Shown: piece after piece, positions 18,941 through 27,910 of the stretch
Numbering within the stretch: the stretch's first letter is position 1
Layout: the number at the start of each line of letters is the position of its first letter
From: an uncultured Oscillospiraceae bacterium
Lineage (GTDB): Bacteria; Bacillota; Clostridia; Oscillospirales; Oscillospiraceae
Length of the DNA: 64,000 nucleotides
Assembly (NCBI GenBank): GCA_947168655.1
Contig: CAMVMU010000001.1
Span: 1-64,000, forward strand
Reading direction: 5' to 3'
Notes under the pieces: model-generated
Databases searched by the model: none
The model's input: only the letters and a program-made list of their open reading frames with translations
What the model was told of the DNA's origin: nothing
Position numbers and translations under genes: made by a program

Positions 18941-19891
18941 TTACGCGTCTTTGTGGGGTAAAAAGCGCACATCGGCGGCATCCCGCTTGCGCTCTTCGGC
19001 GGCAAGCTCCATCAGCTTCCGGATCCGATGGTTGATGCAGGATTTGCTCACCGGCGGATCACACCGCTGGGCAAGATCCTGGAGGGAAAGCTCCGGATAG
19101 TCCAGACGCAGCAGGGCCGTTTGGCGCAGCTTATCCGGCAGGGAATCCAACGCGCCGTCATCTCTCAGTTTTTCGATGGCGGTAAGCTGTTCCCGGGCGG
19201 CGTCCAGGGCCTTTTCCATGTTGGCCATGTCGCAGTTGAAAGCCCGGTTGGTGCGGTTGCGGATCTCCTTATCCACCTTGGCGGTCATGATATCCATGGC
19301 GGAGACCGGGGCGCCGATGGTGGTCAGAAAGTCCTCGATATGCTCCGATTGCTTGAAATAGATCACGCTGCTTGCGCCGCGCATCACCGTATGGGGCACA
19401 AAGCCCATCTCCGTCAGCAGGGCGGACACCTCACGGCTGGCCTGAATATGGGACGTAGCCAGTTCCAGATGATAACGCTTTTCCGGGTCTGTGACGCTGC
19501 CGCCGGAGAGAAACGCACCGCGGAGAAAAGCCCCACGGCAGCAGTCGTCCTCCACCATGGCGAAGTTCACGTGCTGGGCAAAAGATTGGCGGGGATCGTA
19601 GCCGAACTGGTTGATGATCCGGTGGAGCTTGTCCGTGTCGGTGATGCGGAAAATCAGCTTGCCACGTGTGCCGTCCTCCGGCACCGCGTCAAATTTCAGT
19701 GAAAACGCCTTGTGAAATAGACGGGGCAGCCGTGCGGCAAACTCCGGATTTTCTGTGATAATGCGCACCTCATGGGCGGAAAACGTGTTGGCAAACAGCA
19801 GCACGCCGTATGTCTCCGCCCGGGCGCAGCAAAGCCGCTGCACCGGCGTGCGGCACAGCTCCGAGCGGACCTTATAGGCAAAGGACGGCAT
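18941..19891 (-). CDS. whiA: DNA-binding protein WhiA
   Basis: MPSFAYKVRSELCRTPVQRLCCARAETYGVLLFANTF...RAFLRGAFLSGGSVTDPEKRYHLEL; follows yvcK as usual. Confidence 0.93.
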   Translation of the reverse strand: MPSFAYKVRSELCRTPVQRLCCARAETYGVLLFANTFSAHEVRIITENPEFAARLPRLFHKAFSLKFDAVPEDGTRGKLIFRITDTDKLHRIINQFGYDPRQSFAQHVNFAMVEDDCCRGAFLRGAFLSGGSVTDPEKRYHLELATSHIQASREVSALLTEMGFVPHTVMRGASSVIYFKQSEHIEDFLTTIGAPVSAMDIMTAKVDKEIRNRTNRAFNCDMANMEKALDAAREQLTAIEKLRDDGALDSLPDKLRQTALLRLDYPELSLQDLAQRCDPPVSKSCINHRIRKLMELAAEERKRDAADVRFLPHKDA

Positions 19892-19905
19892 AGTCTCCTC
19901 CTCTC

Positions 19906-20958
19906 TTATTCCTCCACACGGTTGGTGGTCTCGTGTCGGGTGGATTCGCCCACCACACGCATGGCACGACGGGCGTACAGTTCCATCAGCTCCCGGGCCA
20001 GGTGGCCGGGGCTGTGGCGCACCCAGCCGTTCTCCACCGTGGAAACGGGACGGCTGACAATCTCCACGCCCAGCCCCTCGCAAGCTGTCTGGTCACAGAG
20101 GATGACCTCCGCGCCGTCCATGGCGTAGCGAAGGGAGACCGACGTGGGAATGGACTGGGAATTGACCAGACAGATGTGGAACAGGTCCGGGCAGGAGTGA
20201 CGCTGCAGCGCCTGGATATGGTCGGAAACGGTGTAACCCTCCGTCTCCCCCGGCTGGGTCATCACGTTGCAGATGTAAACCTTCAGCGCCGTGGAGCGGC
20301 GGATGGCGTCTACGATGCCGTCCACCAGCAGATTGGGGATGATGCTGGTATAGAGGCTGCCGGGGGCCAGAAGGATCATGTCCGCCTCCTCAATGGCGGT
20401 CAGCGCCGCCGGAAGCGCCTTGGGATGTCCTGGCACCAGTTCCACATAGGAGATGCGGCACTGCTGTTCCCGTTTCATCATGGCGATATGGGACTCCCCC
20501 ACCACGGAAGAGCCGCTCTCAAACACAGCCTTTAACTGGACATTTTCGTTGGTGACGGGCAAAACCCGCCCGGTAATAGCGAGGACCTGGCTGAGGCTCT
20601 CCACCGCCTCGTCAAAACTGGGCATAATGCCATAAAGCGCTGCCAGGAACAGGTTGCCGAAGCTCTGGCCTGCCAGCACGCCGTCAGTGAACCGATAGTG
20701 CATCAATTGGGACATCATGGGCTCGCAGTTTGCCAGCGCCTCCATGCAGTTGCGGATGTCCCCCGGGGGCAGCATGCCCAGATCATGGCGCAGCATGCCG
20801 GAGCCGCCGCCGTCATCGGCTACGGTTACAATGGCTGTAATATGCCTTGTATACATTTTCAGTCCGCGCAGCAGGGTGGAAAGGCCCGTTCCGCCGCCGA
20901 TGGCGACAATCCGGGGACCCCGTTCCGGCGGGATCTGATACAGATATTCTTCCATCAA
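19906..20958 (-). CDS. yvcK: YvcK/CofD-like gluconeogenesis factor
   Basis: PRIVAIGGGTGLSTLLRGLKMYTRHITAIVTVADDGGGSGMLRHDLGMLPPGDIRNC. Confidence 0.93.
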   Translation of the reverse strand: MMEEYLYQIPPERGPRIVAIGGGTGLSTLLRGLKMYTRHITAIVTVADDGGGSGMLRHDLGMLPPGDIRNCMEALANCEPMMSQLMHYRFTDGVLAGQSFGNLFLAALYGIMPSFDEAVESLSQVLAITGRVLPVTNENVQLKAVFESGSSVVGESHIAMMKREQQCRISYVELVPGHPKALPAALTAIEEADMILLAPGSLYTSIIPNLLVDGIVDAIRRSTALKVYICNVMTQPGETEGYTVSDHIQALQRHSCPDLFHICLVNSQSIPTSVSLRYAMDGAEVILCDQTACEGLGVEIVSRPVSTVENGWVRHSPGHLARELMELYARRAMRVVGESTRHETTNRVEE

Positions 20959-20984
20959 TGCGCTCCTTCCAGAGGCACGCCTTT

Positions 20985-21842
20985 TTACCGGGAGATGTCC
21001 CGATGGTTCTCCGTCACCTGATAACCGGCCTTGGCGATGAATTCAGACAGCTCGTGGGCCACCGCCACGCTGCGGTGATGGCCGCCGGTGCAGCCAATGG
21101 CAATGACCAGCACAGACTTGCCCTCCTCCCCGTAGAGAGGCAGCAGGAAGGACACCATCTTCTCCAGCTGGTCCATGAAATCATGGGTCTGACGGAAGGA
21201 AAACACAAAGTCCCGCACGTCCTTATCCAGACCCGTTTTGCGCTTCAATTCCGCAACGTAAAAGGGATTGGGCATAAACCGCACGTCAAACACCAGATCC
21301 GCCTCAATGGGAATACCGTGCTTGAAGCCAAAGGAGAGCACATTTACATGCAGGCCGGCATGATCCCCCTGGGTGCCGAACAGATTCAGCAGTTCGCTGC
21401 GGAGCTTCGCTGTGGAAAAGGATGTACTGTCAATGATGTAATCCGCGTGGTCACGGATTGGTGAGAGCATTTCCCGCTCCTGCTGGATGCACTTCTCGAT
21501 GCTCTGCCCCCCGTTAGACAGGGGATGGATGCGCCTTGTCTCCTTGTATCGGTTGACGATAGTGGTGGTTGACGCCTCCAAAAACAGCATACGGCAGGTG
21601 ACGCCGATGCTGCGGATCTGGTCCAGCGTCTCCACCAGCACGGTAAAGGGCTCACCGGCCCGGATATCATAGACCAGGGCCACCTTGTCATAGTGGCCGC
21701 CGGATGCCACGCAGAACTCGGCAAATTTCACCATCATCTCAGCGGGCAGATTGTCCACCGTGTAGTAGCCGATATCCTCCAGATAGGAGGCTGCCTGGCT
21801 TTTGCCGCTGCCGCTGAGACCCGATATGATCAGTATTTCCAT
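20985..21842 (-). CDS. rapZ: RNase adapter protein RapZ
   Basis: MEILIISGLSGSGKSQAASYLEDIGYYTVDNLPAEMM...SFGFKHGIPIEADLVFDVRFMPNPFY...IGCTGGHHRSVAVAHEL. Confidence 0.95.
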   Translation of the reverse strand: MEILIISGLSGSGKSQAASYLEDIGYYTVDNLPAEMMVKFAEFCVASGGHYDKVALVYDIRAGEPFTVLVETLDQIRSIGVTCRMLFLEASTTTIVNRYKETRRIHPLSNGGQSIEKCIQQEREMLSPIRDHADYIIDSTSFSTAKLRSELLNLFGTQGDHAGLHVNVLSFGFKHGIPIEADLVFDVRFMPNPFYVAELKRKTGLDKDVRDFVFSFRQTHDFMDQLEKMVSFLLPLYGEEGKSVLVIAIGCTGGHHRSVAVAHELSEFIAKAGYQVTENHRDISR

Positions 21843-21860
21843 GGGAACCTCCTCATCTGC

Positions 21861-22775
21861 TTAGTCGATGATCCGAACCTCCGGCTCCAAAAGCACGCCG
21901 TCCTTTTCCAGCACCGTTTTCCGGATGTGGGCAATGAGGCCCTTCACGTCGGCACAGGTGGCGTTTCCGGTGTTGATAACGAAGCCTGCGTGCTTGGGGG
22001 AAACCTGCGCTCCGCCCACGGAAAAGCCTTTCAGGCCCGCCTGTTCGATAAGAGCGCCGGCATAGTATCCGGTGGGGCGCTTGAAGGTGCTGCCCGCGCT
22101 GGGGAACTCCAACGGCTGGGACGATTTGCGCCGAGCCATCAGCTCATCCATTCTCTGACGGATCGCTGCGCCGTCCCCTTTCTCCAGGCGGAAAACGGCA
22201 TACAGCACCACCGCGTCAGGGTGATCCGTAAGGATGCTGTGACGGTAGCCAAGGTCCAGCTCATCCACCGTGAAAAATCGCACGCCCTCCTCCGGAAACC
22301 AGATCTGTGCGCCCACCAGCACATCCTTCATCTCACCGCCGTATGCGCCTGCGTTCATACATACCGCCCCGCCCACGCTGCCCGGGATGCCATGGGCAAA
22401 CTCCAGACCCGCCAGCTCATTCTGCTGGGCAAACACGGCAAGACGCGCAAGGCTCAGGCCCGCCTCAGCCCGGATCTCACTCTCCCCTGTCCGCTCCATG
22501 CGGCACAGATCGCGGGTGCTGATCACAAGCCGGTCCAACCCTTCATCGGGAAACAGGATATTGGTGCCGTTGCCCAGCACCAGCGGGTCAGCCATACAGG
22601 CACGGCCGATCTTATCCAGCATCACCAGTTCGCCCGACGTAGACGGAAAAGCCATCCGTCTGGCCGGACCTCCGATCCGAAAGGAACAATGACGCGCCAG
22701 AGGTTCATCGACCATTATGACAGCATCCGGAAGATGCTCGCCGATCTCCCTGTCCAATTTCTCGTACCAGAGCAT
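21861..22775 (-). CDS. murB: UDP-N-acetylmuramate dehydrogenase
   Basis: SFRIGGPARRMAFPS...LGNGTNILFPDEGLDRLVI...GIPGSVGGAVCMNAGAYGGEMKDVL. Confidence 0.95.
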   Translation of the reverse strand: MLWYEKLDREIGEHLPDAVIMVDEPLARHCSFRIGGPARRMAFPSTSGELVMLDKIGRACMADPLVLGNGTNILFPDEGLDRLVISTRDLCRMERTGESEIRAEAGLSLARLAVFAQQNELAGLEFAHGIPGSVGGAVCMNAGAYGGEMKDVLVGAQIWFPEEGVRFFTVDELDLGYRHSILTDHPDAVVLYAVFRLEKGDGAAIRQRMDELMARRKSSQPLEFPSAGSTFKRPTGYYAGALIEQAGLKGFSVGGAQVSPKHAGFVINTGNATCADVKGLIAHIRKTVLEKDGVLLEPEVRIID

Positions 22776-22784
22776 AGTTTCCTC

Positions 22785-23747
22785 CTAAACACGCTTGTTT
22801 TTACCCAAAAAGGCGGCGCCGATGATGCCGGCCCGGTTGCCGAGTTCCGCCTTTACGATTTTCGTCATTTTGTCCCGGCTGCACGGGATGCTCTCCCGCT
22901 CCACCCGGCGGCGCAGGGGCTGCAGCAAACAGGCGTCATCCTCGTTGCTGACGCCGCCGCCAATGGCCAGAGTGTCCGGTTGGAAGATGTTCACCAGATT
23001 GATGATCCCGGCGGCCAGATAGTCGATGTAACGTTCACAAACCGCACGGCCCAAGGCATCGCCGCGGCGCATGGCCTCAAAAGCCGAGCGGCCGGAGACG
23101 TGGCCGCCGTTTTCCGCCACGACTTTGCCCAAACCGGTGTCGGGGTGCTCCCGCACCGCCTGCTCCGTCATTCGTTTGAGCGCGTTGGCGGAGGCGTACC
23201 GTTCCCAGCAGCCCCGCCTGCCGCAGGGGCAGGGTTCGCCGCCGTAAACAATGCTCATATGTCCCACTTCGCCGGCCATACCGTTGGCGCCGTGGAAGAT
23301 TTTGCCGTTATGGATGATGCCGCCGCCGATTCCTGTACCGAGAGTGACGGTGATAAAACGCTTGCTGCCCTGGCCGGCGCCAACGAAATACTCCGCCAGC
23401 GCCGCGCAGTTGGCGTCGTTCTCCAGATAAAAGGGCGTTGCCAGGTAGCGATGAAACAACTTGCGCAGCGGAACGTTTTTCATCGACAGGTTGCAGGTGT
23501 AGAGAACGGTACCGGTGCGGATCTCCACCGTGCCCGGTATTCCGACCCCCACAGAGGCAACCTGGTCCAGGGAAACGGAAGCGGACCGGCACAGATCCTG
23601 GGTCAGCGCAACCAGCGTCCAGGCAAGGGAATCAGCGTCCTCCACCTGTCCCATCTTTATGCTGTGTGTGGCCAGAATCAGCCCAGATTCATCCACAAGA
23701 CCCGCTTTGAGGTTCGTGCCGCCCACGTCAATACCGATGTATTTCAT
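22785..23747 (-). CDS. ROK family glucokinase-like protein
   Basis: MKYIGIDVGGTNLKAGLVDESG...GEVGHMSIVYGGEPCPCGRRGCWERYAS. Confidence 0.9.
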   Translation of the reverse strand: MKYIGIDVGGTNLKAGLVDESGLILATHSIKMGQVEDADSLAWTLVALTQDLCRSASVSLDQVASVGVGIPGTVEIRTGTVLYTCNLSMKNVPLRKLFHRYLATPFYLENDANCAALAEYFVGAGQGSKRFITVTLGTGIGGGIIHNGKIFHGANGMAGEVGHMSIVYGGEPCPCGRRGCWERYASANALKRMTEQAVREHPDTGLGKVVAENGGHVSGRSAFEAMRRGDALGRAVCERYIDYLAAGIINLVNIFQPDTLAIGGGVSNEDDACLLQPLRRRVERESIPCSRDKMTKIVKAELGNRAGIIGAAFLGKNKRV

Positions 23748-24706
23748 TTCAGATCCTTGTTCTTGCGCGCCATGGTGTCGATCCGCCTGTCGAACTGCTC
23801 CACAAAGTCACGGGCGCTGTTATAGCCGTAGGCCATCTGGCGGTTCTTCATGGTGGCGATCTCCACGATTCCGGCCAGGTTTCGTCCCGGCCGCACCGGC
23901 ACCGTCACCACAGGCAGGGATACGCCCAGGATCTTGATCTTTTCCTCACCCAGACCCAGCCTGTCGTAGAATTTGCCCTCGACCCACTGCTCCAGCCGGA
24001 TCACCAGGTCAATGTCCGTCTCAAACTGCACCGAGCCCATGCCGAACAACTGCTGCACATCGATGAGGCCGATGCCGCGGATCTCGATAAAATGGCGTAT
24101 GATCTCCGGCGCCGCACCGTACAGCTCGTTGGAGATTTGGCGGATATCCACAGCGTCGTCCGCCACAAGGCGGTGGCCGCGCTTCAACAGCTCAATGGCC
24201 GTCTCGCTTTTTCCGATGCCGGATTCGCCCAGGATCAGCACGCCCTGGCCATAAATATTCATCAGCACACCGTGGCGTGTGATCTTCGGTGCCATGGCGC
24301 GGTTGAGATAGTCGATGATGCGGCTGGAGATCTCCACAGTGGATAGCGGCGTGCGCAGCAGCGTGCGGCCGTGTTTCTCGGCGCTCTCCCGGATCTCCGG
24401 CATGATCTCAATGCCGCGCGCCACAATCAGTGCGGGGATCTCGCAGCGGAACAGATCGTTGAAAACCTTCCTGCGCCGGTCAGCGTCCATGGACTGCACG
24501 TAGGTGGTCTCCGCCCGGCCCAGAATCTGCAGGCGCGTCACGTCAAAATTGTCGTAAAAACCCACCAGCTGCAGGGCAGGACGGTTCACATCGGAGATAT
24601 TGATCTCCCGCGTGTTATAGTCAGTGCCCTTGTTGATGATCTCCAGGCCAAAGTCCTCCACCAGCTGTTTGAGCTTTGCCGGCGTAATCCGCACCTTTTC
24701 TTCCAT
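23744..24706 (-). CDS. hprK: HPr kinase/phosphorylase
   Basis: GVLILGESGIGKSETAIELLKRGHRLVADDAVDI Walker motif; EIRGIGLIDVQQLFG. Start MEEKVRITPAKL. Confidence 0.95.
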   Translation of the reverse strand: MEEKVRITPAKLKQLVEDFGLEIINKGTDYNTREINISDVNRPALQLVGFYDNFDVTRLQILGRAETTYVQSMDADRRRKVFNDLFRCEIPALIVARGIEIMPEIRESAEKHGRTLLRTPLSTVEISSRIIDYLNRAMAPKITRHGVLMNIYGQGVLILGESGIGKSETAIELLKRGHRLVADDAVDIRQISNELYGAAPEIIRHFIEIRGIGLIDVQQLFGMGSVQFETDIDLVIRLEQWVEGKFYDRLGLGEEKIKILGVSLPVVTVPVRPGRNLAGIVEIATMKNRQMAYGYNSARDFVEQFDRRIDTMARKNKDLK

Positions 24707-24854
24707 AGAGGCCTCCTTCTTCGGCAAATTCGGCGGAATCTGTCAATTGCCGCTAAAACGCCTATTTTTATTTAATGTATTATAGCGTATTCAGCCTCGT
24801 TTCGCAATAGTTTCCGCGCAGTGCAGATTTTTTCGTTTTTTTTGAAAATTATAC

Positions 24855-24883
24855 TTGCTTTTTTCCTTTTCATCTGTTAAGAT
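24855..24883 (+). promoter_or_regulatory. Sigma-A-type promoter for rpmB
   Basis: TTGCTT - 17 nt - TAAGAT upstream of rpmB. Confidence 0.5.
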
Positions 24884-24940
24884 ACCTTGTGCTTGCAAAT
24901 GCGAGCCACGTAATTAAGTCACAGCAAGGAGGTGCAACGG

Positions 24941-25129
24941 ATGGCAAAGTGCGAGTTCTGCGACAAGGGCGTGACCTTCGGCATCAAGGTTTCCCACTCC
25001 CACAGACGTTCCAATCGTCCCTGGAAGCCCAACGTCAAACGCGTGAAGGCAATCATCAATGGTACGCCCCGCCATGTGTACGTTTGTACCCGGTGTCTGC
25101 GTTCCGGTAAAGTGACCAGAGCGGTCTGA
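24941..25129 (+). CDS. rpmB: 50S ribosomal protein L28
   Basis: MAKCEFCDKGVTFGIKVSHSHRRSNRPWKPNVKRV; RBS aaggagg. Confidence 0.95.
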   Translation: MAKCEFCDKGVTFGIKVSHSHRRSNRPWKPNVKRVKAIINGTPRHVYVCTRCLRSGKVTRAV

Positions 25130-25140
25130 TATGGACAAGC

Positions 25141-25170
25141 AAAAGCCCTGCTCGATAGAGCAGGGCTTTT
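25141..25170 (+). terminator. Intrinsic terminator between convergent rpmB and pcrA
   Basis: aaaagccctgctc-gata-gagcagggctttt perfect stem with flanking A/T runs. Confidence 0.85.
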
Positions 25171-25178
25171 TACTGTTT

Positions 25179-27620
25179 TCAGAGCTTTGTCAGATGCTTC
25201 CCAGCCGCCTTCAGCATCAACTTTTTAGTGCCGACCTGGTCGAAAGCGACCTCCACCAAGGCGTCGCCGCCCATCGGCCTCACGCTGATCACCATGCCCG
25301 TTCCGAATGCGTCGTGCCGAACGCCGTCCCCCGCCTCCAGATGCATCAGCTTCGCCGGCTCGGAGTTGCGGTGGAACCCACTGTCGCCGATGGTGTTTGC
25401 TTTTCTGGGAACGGAGGACCGTTTTTCGGCGCCATATCCACGGTCGGACAAGCCGAAGCCGCCGTCCTGTTCCCAGCCGTCGTCCCAGCCGAACCGCTCC
25501 CGGCGCGGCTCCGGCTTGCCGATCCATTCCATGTTTTTATCCGGAATCTCATTGAGAAAACGGGACGGTGTGCAGGGGGTAGTACGGCCAAACAGCATCC
25601 GCTGCCGGGCGTTGGTCATGGTCAGCTGCTCCTTGGCCCGGGTCATGGCGACGTAGCAAAGCCGCCGCTCCTCCTCCATCTCCTCCGCTTCACCCATAGC
25701 GCGATTCCCGGGGAACAGTCCGTCCTCCATCCCCACAACGTAGACATAGGGGAACTCCAATCCCTTGGCGGCGTGCATGGTCATCAGCGTCACCATGTTA
25801 TCGCTGTCTTTGGTATCATCCAGATCGGTGTAGAGGGCGATCTCATCCAGGAAGCCGGCCAGTGTCGGATTATCCGGCTCATTTTCCAGAAACCCCTGGA
25901 TACTGGAGGCCAGCTCCTGCACGTTCTCAATGCGTCCCTGGCTCTCCGGGTCGTTCTTCTCCATCAGTGCACGCACGTATCCGGAGCGGTCACAGACATA
26001 CTCGTAGAACTCTACCAATCCCATCTCGGGAACACGGTTGCGCATTTCTTCCACAAGGTCTGTAAAGGCTATCAGCTTGCCAGCAGAGCTCTTCAGCTCC
26101 GGGTACTCCGATGCGTGGCGAAGCACTTCGTACAGGGGCAACCCGTTGGCGGTGGCGAGCTGCTGGGCTTTATCCACGGTGGCGTCACCGATCTTACGCG
26201 ACGGCACGTTGACGATGCGGCGCAGGCGCAGATCATCGGTGGGGTTGTTGATCAGGCACAGATAAGCAAGCATGTCCTTGACCTCAGCGCGGTCAAAGAA
26301 CTTCATGCCCCCCACCACGCGGTAGGGCACACCGTTGCGCTTGAAGGCATACTCCAGCGCATTGGACTGGGCGTTCATGCGGTACAGCACGGCGCTGTCC
26401 CGCCAGTTTGCGCCCCGGTGATATGACATCAGGATCTGCCCCACCACGAAGTTGGCCTCATCCGTCTCATTGAAGGTGGTTTTTACCAGCACCTTCTCTC
26501 CCGCTCCGTTCTCCGTCCACAGCGTTTTGCCCTTGCGACCCAGGTTGTGGCGGATCACCTCATTGGCGGCGTCCAGGATATTCTGGGTGGAGCGGTAATT
26601 CTGCTCCAGGCGAATGACACGGGCGCCCCGGTACTCCGACTCAAAGCTGAGGATGTTCTCGATGTTGGCGCCCCGGAAGCGGTAGATGCTCTGATCGTCG
26701 TCACCCACTACGCAGATATTCCGGTAACCCCCGGCCAGCAGGCTGGCCAGCAGATATTGCAGGTGGTTGGTGTCCTGATACTCGTCAATCAGCACGTAGC
26801 GGAACTTGTGCTGGTAGTATTCACGGGTCGCCTTGTCACTCTGCAGCAGCCGCACCGTGTGCAGAATGATGTCATCGAAGTCCAGCGCGTTGGCTTCCCG
26901 CAATTTTTTTGTGTAAAGGTCGAATACTTTACCTATACGGATTTTCCGCCAGTCACCGTTGGTCTGGGCCTTCTGAGTGAATTCCTCCGGGGTCGTCATC
27001 TCATCCTTGGCCGCGGACATGATCGCCAGGATCTCCCGGATGGGGAAAGTTTTCTCGTCCAGGCTCAGATCCTTCAGGAGCCCTTTGATGACCCGCTTGC
27101 TGTCGTCGGTATCGTAGATCGTAAAATCCCGGGAGAAGCCCAGCTTGTCGATGTCCCGCCGCAGGATACGTACACAGGCAGAGTGGAAGGTGGCCGCCCA
27201 CACGTCCCGGGCCTCCTCCCCCAGCATCCGCTCCAGACGCTCTTTCAGCTCGTTGGCAGCCTTGTTGGTGAAGGTGATGGCCAGCACCTCCCAGGGCCTG
27301 GCCGGCTCCACGGCGCACAGGTACTGCATCAGTGGGCGCTGGGACTCCGTGGGATGGTCAGTATACTGCTCCAGAAACTCCACCTCGTCCCCGGACACCG
27401 GCACGGGGATCTCGCTGCAGTCGCTGCCCCGGCCATATCGCAGCAGGTTGGCCACACGGTTGATGAGCACGGTGGTCTTACCGCTGCCGGCCCCCGCCAG
27501 CAGCAGCAGCGGGCCCTCGGTGGCCAGCACTCCCTCTCTCTGCCGCTCGTTCAAGTGCATGTAGTCCATCGAAATTGCCCGGCGTCTGGCTTTGATGAAT
27601 CTCTGTTCCAGTTCGTTCAT
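25179..27620 (-). CDS. pcrA: ATP-dependent DNA helicase PcrA/UvrD
   Basis: LNERQREGVLATEGPLLLLAGAGSGKTTVLINRV...YVLIDEYQDTNHLQYLLASLLAG...LMTMHAAKGLEFPYVYVVGMEDGLFP. Confidence 0.96.
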   Translation of the reverse strand: MNELEQRFIKARRRAISMDYMHLNERQREGVLATEGPLLLLAGAGSGKTTVLINRVANLLRYGRGSDCSEIPVPVSGDEVEFLEQYTDHPTESQRPLMQYLCAVEPARPWEVLAITFTNKAANELKERLERMLGEEARDVWAATFHSACVRILRRDIDKLGFSRDFTIYDTDDSKRVIKGLLKDLSLDEKTFPIREILAIMSAAKDEMTTPEEFTQKAQTNGDWRKIRIGKVFDLYTKKLREANALDFDDIILHTVRLLQSDKATREYYQHKFRYVLIDEYQDTNHLQYLLASLLAGGYRNICVVGDDDQSIYRFRGANIENILSFESEYRGARVIRLEQNYRSTQNILDAANEVIRHNLGRKGKTLWTENGAGEKVLVKTTFNETDEANFVVGQILMSYHRGANWRDSAVLYRMNAQSNALEYAFKRNGVPYRVVGGMKFFDRAEVKDMLAYLCLINNPTDDLRLRRIVNVPSRKIGDATVDKAQQLATANGLPLYEVLRHASEYPELKSSAGKLIAFTDLVEEMRNRVPEMGLVEFYEYVCDRSGYVRALMEKNDPESQGRIENVQELASSIQGFLENEPDNPTLAGFLDEIALYTDLDDTKDSDNMVTLMTMHAAKGLEFPYVYVVGMEDGLFPGNRAMGEAEEMEEERRLCYVAMTRAKEQLTMTNARQRMLFGRTTPCTPSRFLNEIPDKNMEWIGKPEPRRERFGWDDGWEQDGGFGLSDRGYGAEKRSSVPRKANTIGDSGFHRNSEPAKLMHLEAGDGVRHDAFGTGMVISVRPMGGDALVEVAFDQVGTKKLMLKAAGKHLTKL

Positions 27621-27649
27621 AGCGCCCTCTCTGTCTCTTATTTTGCTAT

Positions 27650-27678
27650 ATTCTAATACAGATTGCGCCTCTGGTCAA
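27650..27678 (-). promoter_or_regulatory. Sigma-A-type promoter for pcrA
   Basis: Minus strand TTGACC - 17 nt - TAGAAT. Confidence 0.6.
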
Positions 27679-27696
27679 CCTCCGCATTATATAATT

Positions 27697-27710
27697 AGAA
27701 ATTTTGTTCG
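27697..27710. promoter_or_regulatory. Weak LexA-like half/near site (box C)
   Basis: cgaacaaaatttct on the minus strand; degenerate second half (GAAC-N4-TTTC). Confidence 0.3.
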
Positions 27711-27718
27711 ATTTATAC

Positions 27719-27747
27719 TTGACAAAAACACTTGTTCGAGTTACAAT
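27719..27747 (+). promoter_or_regulatory. Strong sigma-A-type promoter for the radical-SAM operon
   Basis: TTGACA - 17 nt - TACAAT. Confidence 0.75.
27725..27738. promoter_or_regulatory. LexA/DinR-like operator (box A) inside the promoter spacer
   Basis: Minus strand CGAACAAGTGTTTT; GAAC-N4-GTTT, close to the Firmicutes consensus CGAACRNRYGTTYC. Confidence 0.65.
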
Positions 27748-27753
27748 GCAAAT

Positions 27754-27767
27754 AGAACATAAGTTTC
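27754..27767. promoter_or_regulatory. LexA/DinR-like operator (box B) at the expected +1 region
   Basis: AGAACATAAGTTTC; GAAC-N4-GTTT. Confidence 0.55.
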
Positions 27768-27783
27768 ACAGGAGGTAACCGAC

Positions 27784-27900
27784 ATGACAACTCTCGGCTA
27801 TATCATCGTGATCCTGGGCGCCGGCTCTATCGCCGTGAATCTGATGCGCCTCATCGACCGGCTCGACCAGCCCCAGCGGCGCAGACGTCACGCCTATTGA
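27784..27900 (+). CDS. 38-aa single-TM peptide leading the SOS-like operon
   Basis: MTTLGYIIVILGAGSIAVNLMRLIDRLDQPQRRRRHAY; good RBS aggagg and spacing; below the ORF-track length cutoff. Confidence 0.6.
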   Translation: MTTLGYIIVILGAGSIAVNLMRLIDRLDQPQRRRRHAY

Positions 27901-27910
27901 TCCACCGGCT

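Noticed and set aside
15659-18961. 1100-aa plus-strand ORF opposite dnaE
   Set aside because: Antisense shadow of dnaE; the minus strand has full DnaE motifs.
27697-27710. Calling box C a confident LexA operator for pcrA
   Set aside because: The second half-site is degenerate (TTTC instead of GTTY) and it lies upstream of the pcrA -35; kept only as a low-confidence site.
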